Source: Tupaia tana
Taxonomy: Eukaryota; Chordata; Mammalia; Scandentia; Tupaiidae
Direction: 5' to 3'
Length of the DNA: 64,000 bases
Assembly: GCA_026018925.1 (NCBI GenBank)
Contig: JAKSZU010000008.1
Coordinates: forward strand, 63,387,027 to 63,451,026
The notes below the pieces were generated by a model, which was not told the origin of the DNA, did no database searches, and saw only the letters and a list, made by a program, of their open reading frames with translations. Positions 35,675 to 47,467 of the stretch are shown piece after piece. Each line of letters opens with the position of its first letter. Position 1 is the stretch's first letter. The position numbers and the translations under genes are program-made.

Positions 35675-35948
35675 TTTTCCTGGGACCTAATGCCTGCTTG
35701 ACAGCCGAGTCTGAACTCTCTTACCCAGAAGGCTAAGCGACCAGGAGGCGGCCCGCGCTAGTTAAATTCTCACATTATAGGCAGGGTGGCGAGACCCCGC
35801 CCCGGAAATGCGTGTTCTAGCTTTCTGTGTGCTTAGGTGCCCGAGCTACTGAGGGTCTAAGTCTGGGCAGCCGAAGAGTGTGGTAGGTAACGGTCGTCAG
35901 CGCAAGGGTCATTTCGTCGCTGGGAAGGGACGGCCCTCGCCCGCGGTG

Positions 35949-35954
35949 ATGGTG
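35949..35954 (+). CDS. ENY2: ENY2 coding exon 1 (two codons)
   Basis: ATG GTG followed at once by the donor GTGAGC. The ATG has G at -3 and G at +4. The donor duplicates the Val codon (GTG|GTG), so the exon boundary was set by the match to exon 2, which begins GTT AGC AAG (Val-Ser-Lys). Confidence 0.9.
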
Positions 35955-38900
35955 GTGAGCTATGCCCGTGGTCCTCAGGGCCGGGACCCGGGCCCAGCCC
36001 AGGCTCCTTTCGATGTACTGTCTCTCGTTAGCTTCCCCGACCCGCGCTCGCGGGCCTGTAGGGCTCTCCGACAGGGCGTGCTACCGGAGTTGGCCTGAAG
36101 CCAGTCTTCGCTTTGTTTTCTAGCTCCTCCCCTCCCGCCTCTCCCTCTGTCTCCGCCCCATTCCATTTTCCAAAAGAATGTCTGAACTGGGAGGGAATCC
36201 CCTAGCGCCCTTGTTTTACCAGTGAGAAAACTGAGGCCTTTAAAAATTAAGTGATTTGTCCAAGGTCACTATCCGTATTTTAGGAGCCAAGGTGTGATTT
36301 AAGTTCACAATGCCATAAATGATACTGCTTAGACTTAGTTATACTCGAAAACATTGACCTCCAACTACAAAAGCAAGCATTTCCTAGTTCTTTCTCAATT
36401 CCTCCTTTCCCCGGTTCCTTTCAAAGAAAATAAAAATCTAACTGACAACTCATTGCCGGTCTGAGTTTTCATGTAAGTGAGATGGGAGACAACAAAAGTA
36501 GTCTTTCAAGTTAGTGACACATGAAGTGAGGAAATGTTAACTCATTCCGAGTTTTATTTTATTTAAACTTTTAAATGGCTTGAATGCCGTAAAAACCTAA
36601 TTACTTATTTATTTATTAATTTTTTTTTTTTGAGATGTTATTGCCATTGGGTGCCTGCGCTCGCCAGACAGAGACAAAGAGACAGAATGCAAGAAATCAT
36701 CCCCCAGTGGGTATGGCCACGCCGCAATCCCTTCTCCTCCATTCTCCTCTGGGATCTTGGGCACGCACGCCCACGCGGCCAGCGTGAGTTTAAGCCACCG
36801 GGTCCAAGACTCGAACCTTGGTCAACTACATGGGAGTTCAGCGACATAACCATTACGCTAACTGCTGGTCCCCAAACCTAATATACTTTCTAAAATCATT
36901 TTGGTTTTGGTTGCCTGCTTTTGCTGAAAATTGAAAATTTTCTAAGTTAGGAATGAGTTTTATATTTGTCTTCCCCTTGTCCCACCAGCAGTGTACGTAC
37001 ATACAGTCTGACACTTACGTCTTGTTTAACAGTTGTACTTCAGGATACATCCTAGTTAAGAGTAAAGTACTTACTTAGATCCTTATCTGTTTATTTCATT
37101 TTTTATTAAGAGTGTTTAATCTTCTACTGATACTTAGCTTATATGGCTTCCCTCAAATTTTGAATGCAGTTAAGGTGCAGAAATGATCAGCAATGAGTTA
37201 CTTGCAGTTAAAGTATATGGGGGGGAGGTGTCTGGGGTCAAAGTACCTGATTTCAAATTCTACTTTCACCACTTCAGATCTCAGTGCCTCAGTTTCCTCA
37301 TCTGTAAAATAAAATTAGGTTAATAATGTATAACAAAAAATAAGTTCTGGGAATTAGATGTGATAAAATACACAAAGCATTAGCTCAGTATTAGGCATAT
37401 AAGTATTTAATACATGTTTATATAATTATTGGGATCCAAAGACTCATTAATAAAGGGTATATGGGGGAAGGAGATTGTGAAATTACTTCATCAGTTTAAC
37501 TCCTTGGATACATTAAAATTAAAAGTAATGATATTGTTAACATGCTATTGAAATTTATTACCCATTCATTGGATAGACAGAATATTAAACATGTTAGGAT
37601 GCTTACCTAGAGGATTTAGAAGAAAAGTCTTTGTAAATATTCTGTATCTGAAAATACATGTTGATGTCCAGGTTAGCAAGATGAACAAAGATGCGCAGAT
37701 GAGAGCAGCGATTAACCAAAAGTTGATAGAAACTGGAGAAAGAGAACGGTAAGTAATAGATTCTCTTACTAAATTACATTTTTGTCATCTTGAATAGTTA
37801 CATCATGTAAGTGTAAATATTAAGGAATGAAACATATCAGTAAATAGAATTACAGGAAATTGAAATGATCAAAATTCTGTTCCTAATATCTATAAAAAAT
37901 AAATTTAGGTCTAGTCATTCTTGCAAGACTTCGAAGGAAGTGGGTGATGTAGAAAGATAAGCAAGAAACAGTTCCCTCTCAAAGAATGTGTACTCCAATG
38001 GAGAAGAAAAGATATATACCAAAATAACTAATTTAAGACATAATATTACCCAGGTTTTAATATAGAGAAAACATGGTAGAACCAATTTAATTTACCAGGC
38101 TGTTGGGGCAGCATGCTACTGCTACTAGTAGCAGTACTAGTCCTACTCTGTGAGACTTCTTTGATTTTTTTGCTAATTCTAGCTCTTCTGTCAGGTCATG
38201 CTTTAAATATTGCTTCATCGATGAGTCTGTTTGTTAAATCACAAATACCTTGTTCCACCATAGTATTTAATCACATCGTATTCTAATTCTCTACTTGGCT
38301 CATTTGTATCATCCAATGTACTTTAAGTTCTTTGACAACAGAAACACCATTGCATATCCAACATCTGATGCTATGCCTGGGGGGTAATTGGCCAAGTAAA
38401 TATTTGGAGGATGAACAGGTTCGAAAGTACAAAGAAAGGGCCAAGTAATCAAAGGTTCCTAGAGGCAGTGTGACAAAATATGTAAGAAAAGGGTGTGCAT
38501 ATGTCTGTGTATGTAAGAAAAAGAGGAACCTTTCACCTCTATGTGGGGGTTAAGATGATCAGGTGAGATCTTACAGAAAAAAGGAATTAGCAGTTCTCCA
38601 GGCTAGTAAAGGAGAAGACATTCTAGGCAGATAGAATGGAATGTGCTAAGTCACAGAGCTTTGGTACAATTTGATGATTTTCTAGGAATTGCAAAATAAT
38701 AAGAGAAATCTATAGGGTAAAGTGTGAATACTGTCAGGACCAGCAGATGGTATAATGGTTATGTTTCTGGACTCCCACATAGTTGACCATGGTTCGAGAC
38801 CCAGACCCAGCAGCTTAAAACTCAGGCTGGGCGATTGTACATGAGTGTCCAAAATCCTGAGGGGAGACAGGATTGCGGCATGGCCATCCCTGCAGGGGGT

Positions 38901-41900
38901 GATTTCTTGCTTTCTGTCTTTCTGTCTCTATCTCTCCAGTGAGCACACACATACCCTATAGCAAAAAATCTCTCTTAAAAAAAATAGCATGGGGGCCAGC
39001 AGGTGGAGTAGTGGTTAAAGATGCTGGACTCCCACATGGCTGGCTGCGGTTCAAGTCTCGGACCTGGTAGTTTGTTTGCTTTCTCTTTTTCTCTGGTCAT
39101 ATTAAAACTAATAATAATAATAAAGTTAAATAACGTTATTCTTACTTTTAAAAAAGTGTGAATACTGTGTAGCTGGTATAGTGAACAGGAGATGTGTGTG
39201 GTTTGTGTACGAGTTCTTTTAGTTGCAATGATAGAAAATGAACTTGGAAACTGGCATAATGAATAGAAATATGGAAGTTCATCTAACTAAAATGTTGAGT
39301 TTGAGGTTGGTTCAAACACTAGAAGATACAGGCACTCAAAAAATTGTTGCAAGAACATGTCTGTCTTTTTCTTTCTCAGCCCTTCTTTTCTGTGTTGGCT
39401 CTGTTTTCAAGCAGGCTCTACTCTTTGATGGCAGAGATTAACAGTTCAAAATTCATATGATACCAGTTCAGACTACCTTTCTCGGCAAAAGACTTACCTT
39501 GATTTCCATCTTACTTAGGTATGAAGTCAGTTATGATTAGCTTTGCCAAGGCCATGTTTCCTTTGCTAGAACCTTACCAGTAGTCGTACACTGAGAGTAG
39601 CACAGTTGTTGGTTGGTTTGCTTGCTTGTTTGTGTTGTCAGAGAGCAGGAAAATGGGCCGCGGGATTTACAGAAATATCTTTATCCTTGCATAATGAGAG
39701 GCGTTAAAAGATTTCAAGAAAGGGAATAACTAGATCACATTTATACTTTAGGACTCTTATTCTGACTTTGTGGATGGTAGACTTGAAATGGTCAAGACAG
39801 AAAAATGAGATTAGTCAAAAATGCAAAACTGGAGAAAGGAGAACTTATAATTTTCTTAAAAAGTAGAAACAGTTCTGAAATTGAGGAAGGAAGCATCTAA
39901 CAGTGCCTTGGGTTACTTGAGCAAATAGTGCTGCCAGTAATGATCATTGGAGACTATGTATTATTCCTATTTTTTGTTTATTGGTTTACCTTTTAATTCA
40001 TGCAGCTTATAGTTACTGAGTTTCTGTCGTGCATCACGCCCAATTAAAGTGATAGAATTTTAGTAAAACAAACTTAAATCTGAATTCCATGGTGTTTGCA
40101 TATAACTGGAAAAGACAGATAGTAAGTGCATAATATGTAAGATGGTGATGAGTGCTGGAACCAAAATAGAGAATAATGGGAAGGGGTGATATTTTGGATT
40201 GAAAAGAGAGAGAGAGAAGTCTTCACTGATAAGAGATCAGGAGAGTATGAAGGAAGAAAGAAGACTTCAGCAGCCTAGGTCCTGAGACATGAACTTGCCT
40301 AGTATTTTTGAGGAGCACATGGAAGCTAAGGAGCAAATTGGGTGAGGGGCATAGAAGACAAAGGTGAAGGCCTAGCTGGGGAGAAGACAGTTCATGGAGG
40401 ATCATTTAGGCTAAAGTCTTGAAATTGTAGTGAGAAAATTGGGAGGGCATTAGAGGGTTTTGAAAAGTGGAAGGAGAATGAAGTGTATAAGGAAGGAAGC
40501 AGGGAGGCAACTTAGACAAAAGATGGCCAAACTAGGATAGTAATGGTAGAGATGAAGAGAAACATTTGCATTTTAAGTATGTATTTTACAACTGAAACCA
40601 GTCAGATTTGCTCATAGCTAAGAAATATAGTGCTAACATGGAACTGAGGGAAAGATGCTGCTACGGTTCCTGATCTGAAGAACCAGAAGTGTGGAGTTGC
40701 CATTCTGTGGAGGAGAACAGGATGGAGTGGGAAAAGATCCAGAGTCGGGTTTTGGCCCTGTTAAGATCAAAATATCTAATAGGGTATCAAGCTAAAAATG
40801 TGATGTAGTAGGTATCTAGGAATATCAAAAGACAAGTGGTTTTCACAGAAAGATAATTCATTTGCTTTGAGATGTGACATGTTTAAACTGAGTTATTAAA
40901 TGATTTAGGTGGAGGATTTGTAAGAATGGGTATGACAAAATGATAAAATATGGTATTGCTAATTATGATAGGCAGGTCAGTTACTGAATTGTTCAAATGT
41001 AGGGGGGATAAACGGTCCTAGAATCAATGAAAGACCTTAATAGGCTGGGATTAAAGGAAATGGTGGTGTGTCAGATTAGAGAGAGAAATACTGCAAGAAG
41101 TATGAGAAGTAAAGGGTAAGAATGGATTTTGGAATTTGAAGATTTTGGAGATATAGCAACTGTAAGTTCAATAATACCCTCTAGAAATTGTACAAAACCC
41201 ATGATATTCCTGTTGGTGGATGGAAATAGAAAGTATGTGAAAAGACCAGGGACTAAAGCTTCTTGGATAGTATTTTATCACTTTTCACTTTATTTTTTCA
41301 TCAAATGAGGCACGGATGAAATACAGGGCCCAGGGTTTAAATGGCTCATATAAGATCAAAGAACTATTTAGTGATAGAAACAAGATTAGGACACAGTTTT
41401 GTGATTACAATGCAGAGAATTTTTAGTTCAGCTCAGTCTGTTCTTCAGACATTCTTTTCTAAACATTGTTGTTTAATTTGAAAACATTTCTTTTCAACAG
41501 CCTCAAAGAGTTGCTGAGAGCTAAATTAATTGAATGTGGCTGGAAGGATCAATTGAAGGCACACTGTAAAGGTAATCAGTTTCATTTAGAAGATAAACTA
41601 ATTTCATTGTTCTGGCCTGGGTTGGTTTGGGATCTACTAAGGGGGGAAAAAGTATTCTAAGATATATTGAGTGCTCAAACATAATTTTAAACAAATAGAA
41701 AATTCAGTCTTTTAGTAATGGTTTCCTCCTCTCAACGATATATGCAGAAGGATTCATAATTTTTTAGGAATTTCTTTTGGGTTTCTCTTTACATTAGTGA
41801 GGTAAGAGTAGTTATACAAGATTTTCTGACATCAGAGTATGGCATCCCATATTTACAGTAACATTAGTATTCCTAATATATTTGAACTTAATACATATTG

Positions 41901-44682
41901 AGCATTTTAAGGTGGCAGACTTAGAGAATTATATCACTCCTTTTATTAATAGTGTTATTTCGAAAAATTCACATGAAAGCTGTTAGAGACTAAAAAAACA
42001 GACAAAGCAACTGTAGAATGGAAGCTTATTAAATAGCTGGTTATTGATGATGATATTACTTGGTAGATTACACATGTCACTAAGATGACGATCCCCACCA
42101 CCACCACCTCCTTCTGGCTTAGTTTTTGGTATAATAGAATTCTGGGTATTTATAATGAATCCCATTGTATTATAATGGCTTCTACAAATGAAAAATCAGA
42201 GACCGTTTATACATTAGCTATAGGAAGCCAGTGTGGCAAATCAGTAAAAGCATAGACTTGGAGGTCATCCAGACATTGCTGGTAAGAGACTGGAGCTAGA
42301 TTTCAACTCAGGTTTGAATGAGCTATTTAATCTTTAAGCCTCAGTTGCCTCATCTGTGAAGGGGGAAGAATGCCTGGTCTATTAGAATATTGCCCATGTT
42401 AAGTAGTATAAAACATCTAATACTGATTCAGTAAATGTTAGTTATATTTCCTCATGCTTACTTTGGTCCAGCTAAGGAAAAATAGGATAGCAAGAGAGTT
42501 GTTCTACATTTTAATTTTGACTATGAAATTACGAGTTAGATTCAAATAATAATAGAGTTTTTCCCCCTCCATACATGTAAGAGCCAATATGATGGTAATG
42601 AAGTAAGATCTGTGCAGTTTTAAGTATCTAGCTTTTTACAAATGTTGGATTTGAACATTGTAGTTCAAATTCATTCTTGAGTGTTAGTTATTTTCTAAGT
42701 CACAGATTATGTAGCTAAGAACAGACTTTATTCTGATCTATCTGGAGAATAATTATTGTTCGTAAAATTGAACTGAATTTTTATTAGGGAAAAAAGCGCC
42801 CTCTTTTTTTTTTTTAAAGACCAGTCTGCACTCTAAAAACATGATCTTAACCCTTCCTCTATGAAAATCTTTCTTACAGATAATGATTTTAAATGATATG
42901 ATTTGTTTTTTGCTTTTGCATAAGAGGTAATTAAAGAAAAAGGACTAGAACACGTTACTGTTGATGACTTGGTGGCTGAAATCACTCCAAAAGGCAGAGG
43001 TAAGGGATACAAATTGTGTCAAAGGAAATGTGCTGCAGACATGGTTTTCTTTCCTCTTGTGGATTTGAATTTCTTTACAGAAGGAAAAGTATCTTTTCTG
43101 AAATTACTGGAGTAATTCTGTTTTATGTGGGAAGAGTTACAATTGCCTACCTGGCTCTCTAGCTTAGTTTTGAGTAACAGACCAAATAAGTGTGAAATAT
43201 TTGACCACTCTAAAACAGTGTACTGACTTAAGTTGATAAGGTTATTAAGACATTATTTTTAAAATGTGGGATTTTATAGAGGTAAATATTACCTGAAGTT
43301 TGGATTTATAAACTTTATCAGATGTGGCCTGTCTGTACCTAAATATTTCATAATTAATGGTTTTACTCTAGCCCCTGAGTCATTACTTCACTCTCTTTCC
43401 TTATTAAAAATAAATGAAGGTTTGTCTTCTTGAATGTCTAATTAGGAATTGGGTAGCTACATAATTTCATGTTCAGAGAAATCCATATTTAAGATTCACA
43501 ACCACCTTCCTAATTTCTCCCTGTAGTGCCTTGTTTACAGAGCAGAAAGGAAAGATGAGAAATAATAACACTGATGAAGGGTAACAAATATTGAGTAACA
43601 AACTATCATTATCTCAGATGTGCCTATGTTATTTTCATTTATTTTTAGAAAGTTAGTTTTCTTTTGTACTTATAAATTAGATGGCCCATAAACAGTTTTC
43701 TCACAGAAAAGTAAAAAATTTGAGTTTAAAAAGTAAGTTTGGGGGCCAGCAGGTGTCGTGGTCATTAAGGCACTGGACTTCTACATGGCTGACTGCAGTT
43801 GGAGTCTTGGACCCATTGGCTTGAAAATCACGTCAGCTGTGTGTGTACATGCCCAAAATCCCAAGAGGAAAATGGAGAAAAGGGTATTGTGGCTTGGCCA
43901 TCACCCCTCAGGGGTGATTTCTCACTTTCCCTCTCACTGTTTCTGTCTTTTGAACCCTATGGCAAAAACCTGAAAAAAAAAGAAAAAGTAATTTTGAAAA
44001 TTATTAACTATAGAAATCTCATTCCCTAAATGGCTACCAGCTGAGAAGAAGCTATAGAATCTCATGATTCTCTTTGGCCATCTCTTTAGAACTGTTTACA
44101 GCTTAAAATATGACTTTTTTTTCCAAGTATGTCTGAGAGAAAGAAAAAAAAAAAGTAATATTTATTGTTCCCCTTATGAATTATATTTTAAAATAATTTT
44201 CTCTGTTTTTTTTCTGTTTTCTTTTGTAATTTATATTTAATCTGTTAACATTATTTAGGAACTGGTTATACATGTAGAAATTATCCGTTGCTTCTCCTTC
44301 AACACTTGTACCTTGGATATATCAGTCTCTTGTTCTTCCCCTGTTAGAGAAAGAGCAAATAAAGAAGAGAGGTAAAAGCAGATCTTTCCTTTTGTGTTCT
44401 TAGTCTTCATTAGGCATTGGATAGTTCATTAAAGTAATGAATTGCAAGTATACCATTTTTTCCCAGAATCTTTACCTATTTTTTTATTGCACCATGAGTA
44501 GTAGTTACGATTTTTATATTGGTAATTCTGAATAGTTTGACATCTTAAATTGACATATACATATTATAATCTTCTTACTGTCACATTTTTATTTTTGTAT
44601 TTCAGCCCTGGTACCTGACAGTGTAAAGAAGGAGCTCCTACAAAGAATAAGAACATTCCTTGCTCAGCATGCCAGCCTTTAA
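35949..44682 (+). CDS. ENY2: ENY2, SAGA/TREX-2 subunit (complete, 5 coding exons)
   Basis: Five exons splice to 306 nt, giving a 101-residue protein plus stop, the normal ENY2 length. The translation begins [20 protein letters not shown] and ends [12 protein letters not shown], matching the highly conserved mammalian protein as I remember it. ENY2 (yeast Sus1) is a small all-helical protein that wraps around partner helices. It sits in the SAGA deubiquitinase module with USP22, ATXN7L3 and ATXN7, and in the TREX-2 mRNA export complex on GANP. All four introns are GT-AG (phases 0, 2, 1, 1). Exon 1 contributes only Met-Val, and a second ATG lies four codons into exon 2. The gene shares its promoter with NUDCD1. 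The 3' UTR has two AATAAA signals. Confidence 0.97.
36205..36335 (+). repeat. MIR fragment
   Basis: CCAGTGAGAAAACTGAGGCC, then AAGTGATTTGTCCAAGGTCA. Confidence 0.75.
36619..36873 (-). mobile_element. Full-length young tRNA-derived SINE
   Basis: Antisense. Flanked by AAACCTAATTACT and AAACCTAATATACT as target duplications. Confidence 0.88.
37240..37430 (-). repeat. MIR, antisense
   Basis: CCTCAGTTTCCTCATCTGTA, then CATTAGCTCAGTATTAGGCA. Confidence 0.75.
37672..37748 (+). CDS. ENY2: ENY2 coding exon 2
   Basis: 77 bp. The acceptor is GATGTCCAG|GTT, the donor GAACG|GTAAGT. It encodes [18 protein letters not shown] through ETGERE plus two bases of Arg. Confidence 0.97.
37920..38060 (-). mobile_element. 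L2 fragment
   Basis: CAGTTCCCTCTCAAAGAATG and ACTCCAATGGAGAAGAAAAG; antisense L2 order. Confidence 0.5.
38130..38420 (+). mobile_element. L2 3' end
   Basis: TTAAGTTCTTTGACAACAGA and ATGCTATGCCTGGGGGGTAA resemble the sense L2 3' UTR. Confidence 0.45.
38540..38715 (-). mobile_element. L2 fragment
   Basis: GACATTCTAGGCAGATAGAA and GGAATGTGCTAAGTCACAGA; antisense L2. Confidence 0.55.
38735..38991 (+). mobile_element. tRNA-derived SINE, long form
   Basis: Intact head AGGACCAGCAGATGGTATAA. Left target duplication AAGTGTGAATACTGT at 38720-38734; its partner lies beyond the next SINE. Confidence 0.85.
38992..39153 (+). mobile_element. Short-form tRNA-derived SINE
   Basis: Follows the previous SINE without gap. 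Its right edge is the partner duplication AAGTGTGAATACTGT at 39154-39168. Confidence 0.85.
39620..39845 (-). mobile_element. L2 fragment
   Basis: ATAACTAGATCACATTTATA and CTCTTATTCTGACTTTGTGG follow antisense L2. Confidence 0.5.
39985..40990 (-). mobile_element. Long L2 copy
   Basis: From ATAGTTACTGAGTTTCTGTC through ATGGTGATGAGTGCTGGAAC, GCAGGGAGGCAACTTAGAC to AGAGTCGGGTTTTGGCCCTG, the antisense L2 order over about 1 kb. Confidence 0.6.
41501..41571 (+). CDS. ENY2: ENY2 coding exon 3
   Basis: 71 bp. The acceptor is TTCAACAG|C, the donor AAAG|GTAATC. It encodes [19 protein letters not shown] and AHCK, one of the core helices. Confidence 0.97.
42225..42450 (-). repeat. MIR, antisense
   Basis: GCCTCAGTTGCCTCATCTGT with GCATAGACTTGGAGGTCATC upstream and ATTCAGTAAATGTTAGTTAT downstream. 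Confidence 0.75.
42925..42999 (+). CDS. ENY2: ENY2 coding exon 4
   Basis: 75 bp. The acceptor is GCATAAG|AG, the donor AGAG|GTAAGG. It encodes [20 protein letters not shown] and TPKGR. Confidence 0.97.
43742..43982 (+). mobile_element. tRNA-derived SINE, long form
   Basis: GGGGCCAGCAGGTGTCGTGG head. Target duplication AAAAAGTAAGTTTG at 43728-43741 and AAAAAGTAATTTTG at 43983-43996. Confidence 0.87.
44606..44682 (+). CDS. ENY2: ENY2 coding exon 5 with stop
   Basis: The acceptor is TATTTCAG|CC. It encodes [19 protein letters not shown] and AQHASL, then TAA at 44680-44682. Confidence 0.97.
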
Positions 44683-44870
44683 GATTGAATTAGATTGTGT
44701 TGTTCTGTGGTTTATTCTGAAAGTAAAACTTGCCATAAATTAGAAATCAATTTCCCAAAATAAAATCCTTTTTTGTATGATGGTATACAGTTTTCAGTAA
44801 TGATGTATACATTGTATTGATTTTTTTCCCTAAATGTGTTATTTTAATAAATATCTCATGAATGAGTTTG
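44683..44870 (+). terminator. ENY2: ENY2 3' UTR with two polyadenylation signals
   Basis: AATAAA occurs at 44759-44764 and 44846-44851, 77 and 164 nt after the stop. Either would give a short 3' UTR. The T/G-rich stretch after the second signal is a plausible downstream element. Which one is used cannot be told from sequence. Confidence 0.7.
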
Positions 44871-45124
44871 AAGTTTGCTTGGATTTTGAAATAGGACTTT
44901 GTCTTTACTACAAATTCACCAAGTTTATTAGGAAAAAGTCAGCAATTAATACAGTGTACGTACTTGCAAGTCTCTGTAACAACAAAGAAGTAAGCTGCCT
45001 TTCTTGATCATCTGCATATAGTGTATTCTCCTTTGAATCCCCATAATATTTTATAAATTGTAATGGTCCATCTTGTGTTCCATTATTTGTCTTTTTAAAA
45101 ATTATTATTATTATTTGTTATAAA

Positions 45125-45210
45125 TTCTGAGGGTTAGGACTGGGTCTTACTCATCTTTATGTGCCTTCCTTACGCTTCAATGAATTTATCATCTAGTGGA
45201 AGAGAGAACA
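45125..45210 (+). mobile_element. L2-like 3' fragment
   Basis: GGACTGGGTCTTACTCATCT, then TTTATGTGCCTTCC. Confidence 0.45.
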
Positions 45211-45654
45211 TTTGCAAGCTGGCTCCACACCAAGCTCCTCTGCATACTCTACTCGACTGAACTTTGAAAGCAGAATCTTTTAATTGCAGCCCCACATACT
45301 AAGGTCAAGAAAGAATTTCATGGGAAATAACCTCTACCCATTAGCTTTACTCTGACATCAAGATTACCAAATCCAATGGACGCATTTATTATGTGACATC
45401 TGCTGGGAAAACAAAGTTGACCATCCTGCCACTTGGAACTCTTTCCTCATATTGTTTCTCCCTACCACTGGAAGTTTCTTCTGTTTCTTGTGAAGTACTT
45501 TTTGCTGTATGAGACTTTTAAATTATGGTGTTTTTTAGGGCTCCCTCTCGGGCCCACCAGCTAACTGGATATACTTTTTTTCTGGGTAAATCCCCAAAAA
45601 CTCGAGTCAGACCATGACTTTAAATACCAGCAGGTTGATAAATTGCATCTCAAA

Positions 45655-46470
45655 GCCAGACTTCATGCCAGCCTCCAGACCTATATACCCAACTGCTATG
45701 GATCATCATCTTTGGATATTCCACAAACAATTCAAACTGACCATGTGATTTTTTTCCCCCAATAACTGCCCTTGCTGTCATCTGTGAATGGTACTTCCCA
45801 GACATGCAGGTTACCTTGAGGATTATGTTAAAATGCCGATTCAGAAGGTAAGGGTTATGACACAAGATTCCGTATTTTTGACAATTCCTAGTGGTCCTGC
45901 TGCTGATTAAGGACCACTTTGAGTATAGCAAGGCTATAAGTTGTCTACTACTTGCCCTCCTAACTCCTAGTTCAATCCAGATTGTTGCAGTAGATTTCAA
46001 ATATTTCCTTGCTCTAGCTATTCTATGCCTTCAATTATCTTTTCCACACTTGCCTAAGTGACCTTACTAATAAAATTGAAGTTGGGTCATTTTATTCCCC
46101 CTGGTTAAAACTCAGTACAGGTTGAAATTCAATCAGCATCAGGCTTTTTTGATCTAACATTGGCTTGTTTTGAGTCCCCAAAAGTATCAAGTTGTTTCAT
46201 TCCTAAATGCTTTAGAAAATCATCAGGCTGGAAAGCCCTTCCCTTCTACTTATTTCATTCCTATGTACCCTTCCAAATTCAGCTTGAGTTGCTGAAACAT
46301 TTTGATATTCCTCTCTGATTTAGATTCTCCACCACTTTATTAAGCAGTTATGCATATGTCTCTTCAACACAGCGATTCATGAGCTTTTGCATGCATATTC
46401 TAGCAGGGAGGAAACATGACTTCTTTACCATTGTATACTTAGCTGTGGATGAATGAATTCATGAATATAT
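45655..46470 (+). mobile_element. L2 copy with 3' end
   Basis: TGGATATTCCACAAACAATT, AACTGCCCTTGCTGTCATCT, ATTCCCCCTGGTTAAAACTC and CTTCCCTTCTACTTATTTCA follow L2 ORF2 end and 3' UTR order. Decayed. Confidence 0.55.
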
Positions 46471-47447
46471 GAGAACATAAAAATTTGGATGTAATTGAGG
46501 AAAGGCTTCACATTAATTTTTGGTTGATTGTGGCAGAGAGAACAATTTCAACTTTCTGATTTTCAAATCTAGTTTTTGAAACAACTGGACTTAATTATGT
46601 AAGTTTTTTAAACCCTTGGCCTCCACACAACCACAAAACCTACCCAAAGAGCTTTTGTTTCCCTTCATCTTACGAAACGATGTTCTAAAGAATAATGGGG
46701 ATGTTTCTTCTGTTATTGGTTATCTGAAAGTAAGCAAACTTAAATGGTACATAGGAAATGTCAGAAATAGGTAGTTTTTACTTCATAGTACTGTATATGG
46801 AAACAAGCCAAAAGTTCTTCATAAAGATATATTTTAATAGCTCAAAAGAAAATATGAGAAAATGAAAACAAGTTAGAAAAAATTTTTGAAATGAGAAAAA
46901 ATAACTCAGTTGAAAACACTTCATAGCAATTTAAAGTACTAAAGAACTTAGATTTAATATGATAGTGCTGAGAACTCTCCCCCACCTCTCTCCCCATGGC
47001 CATTAGGTTTCTTGGATATCTTGTAGTGTGCATCTAAAACCACTGATATCTTTCAAATAAACCAATTTTGTGAACATCTTGACTTACATCATTGACTTAT
47101 GGAAACTAGGAATACATTCTTTAAAAGTCTTGCACCCCTTCATGCTCAGTGTTGGAAACTTAATTAATAGGATTACTGTTATGTGGTTGCACTGGGTGAG
47201 TAAAATACTAATTAGGATTATTGTAAGCTCTTGTATAGGATTAAAGAAGACCCAGCTAAATTATTTATGTAATCACTTTGCTTTGGCATCGCAAGTATAT
47301 CATTTGGTTGAACAGTGCCAAGCCAGGAACTGGCTTATGCTGAGGATTGGTAATTGGATACGGGACTTTTCATAACTTGATAAAAAGCTCCATCCAACTT
47401 ATGAGAATGGTGACAGCTGCTGGGTAGCTGATCTTGGAAATGATCCA

Positions 47448-47467
47448 GTGTGTGTGTGTGTGTGTGT
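47448..47467. repeat. TG microsatellite
   Basis: About 10 TG units. Confidence 0.9.

Larger units (their letters stand above)
35000..36150. promoter_or_regulatory. CpG-rich bidirectional promoter of NUDCD1 and ENY2
   Basis: GC- and CpG-rich block between AT-rich flanks, covering exon 1 of both divergent genes, whose ATGs lie 458 bp apart. No TATA box is evident at a convincing position, as expected for housekeeping bidirectional promoters. An ETS-like core CCGGAA lies at 35812-35817, and ZNF143-like motifs at 35613-35733. Confidence 0.85.
35955..37671 (+). other. ENY2: ENY2 intron 1
   Basis: The first 200 bp are part of the CpG island. Then come a MIR, one full SINE and a reverse MIR. No alternative exon is evident. 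Confidence 0.75.
37749..41500 (+). other. ENY2: ENY2 intron 2
   Basis: Largely old L2 fragments in both orientations plus a pair of SINEs at 38735-39153. Confidence 0.75.
41572..44605 (+). other. ENY2: ENY2 introns 3 and 4 (interrupted by exon 4 at 42925-42999)
   Basis: Contains a reverse MIR and one SINE; the rest is AT-rich sequence with nothing recognised. Confidence 0.7.
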
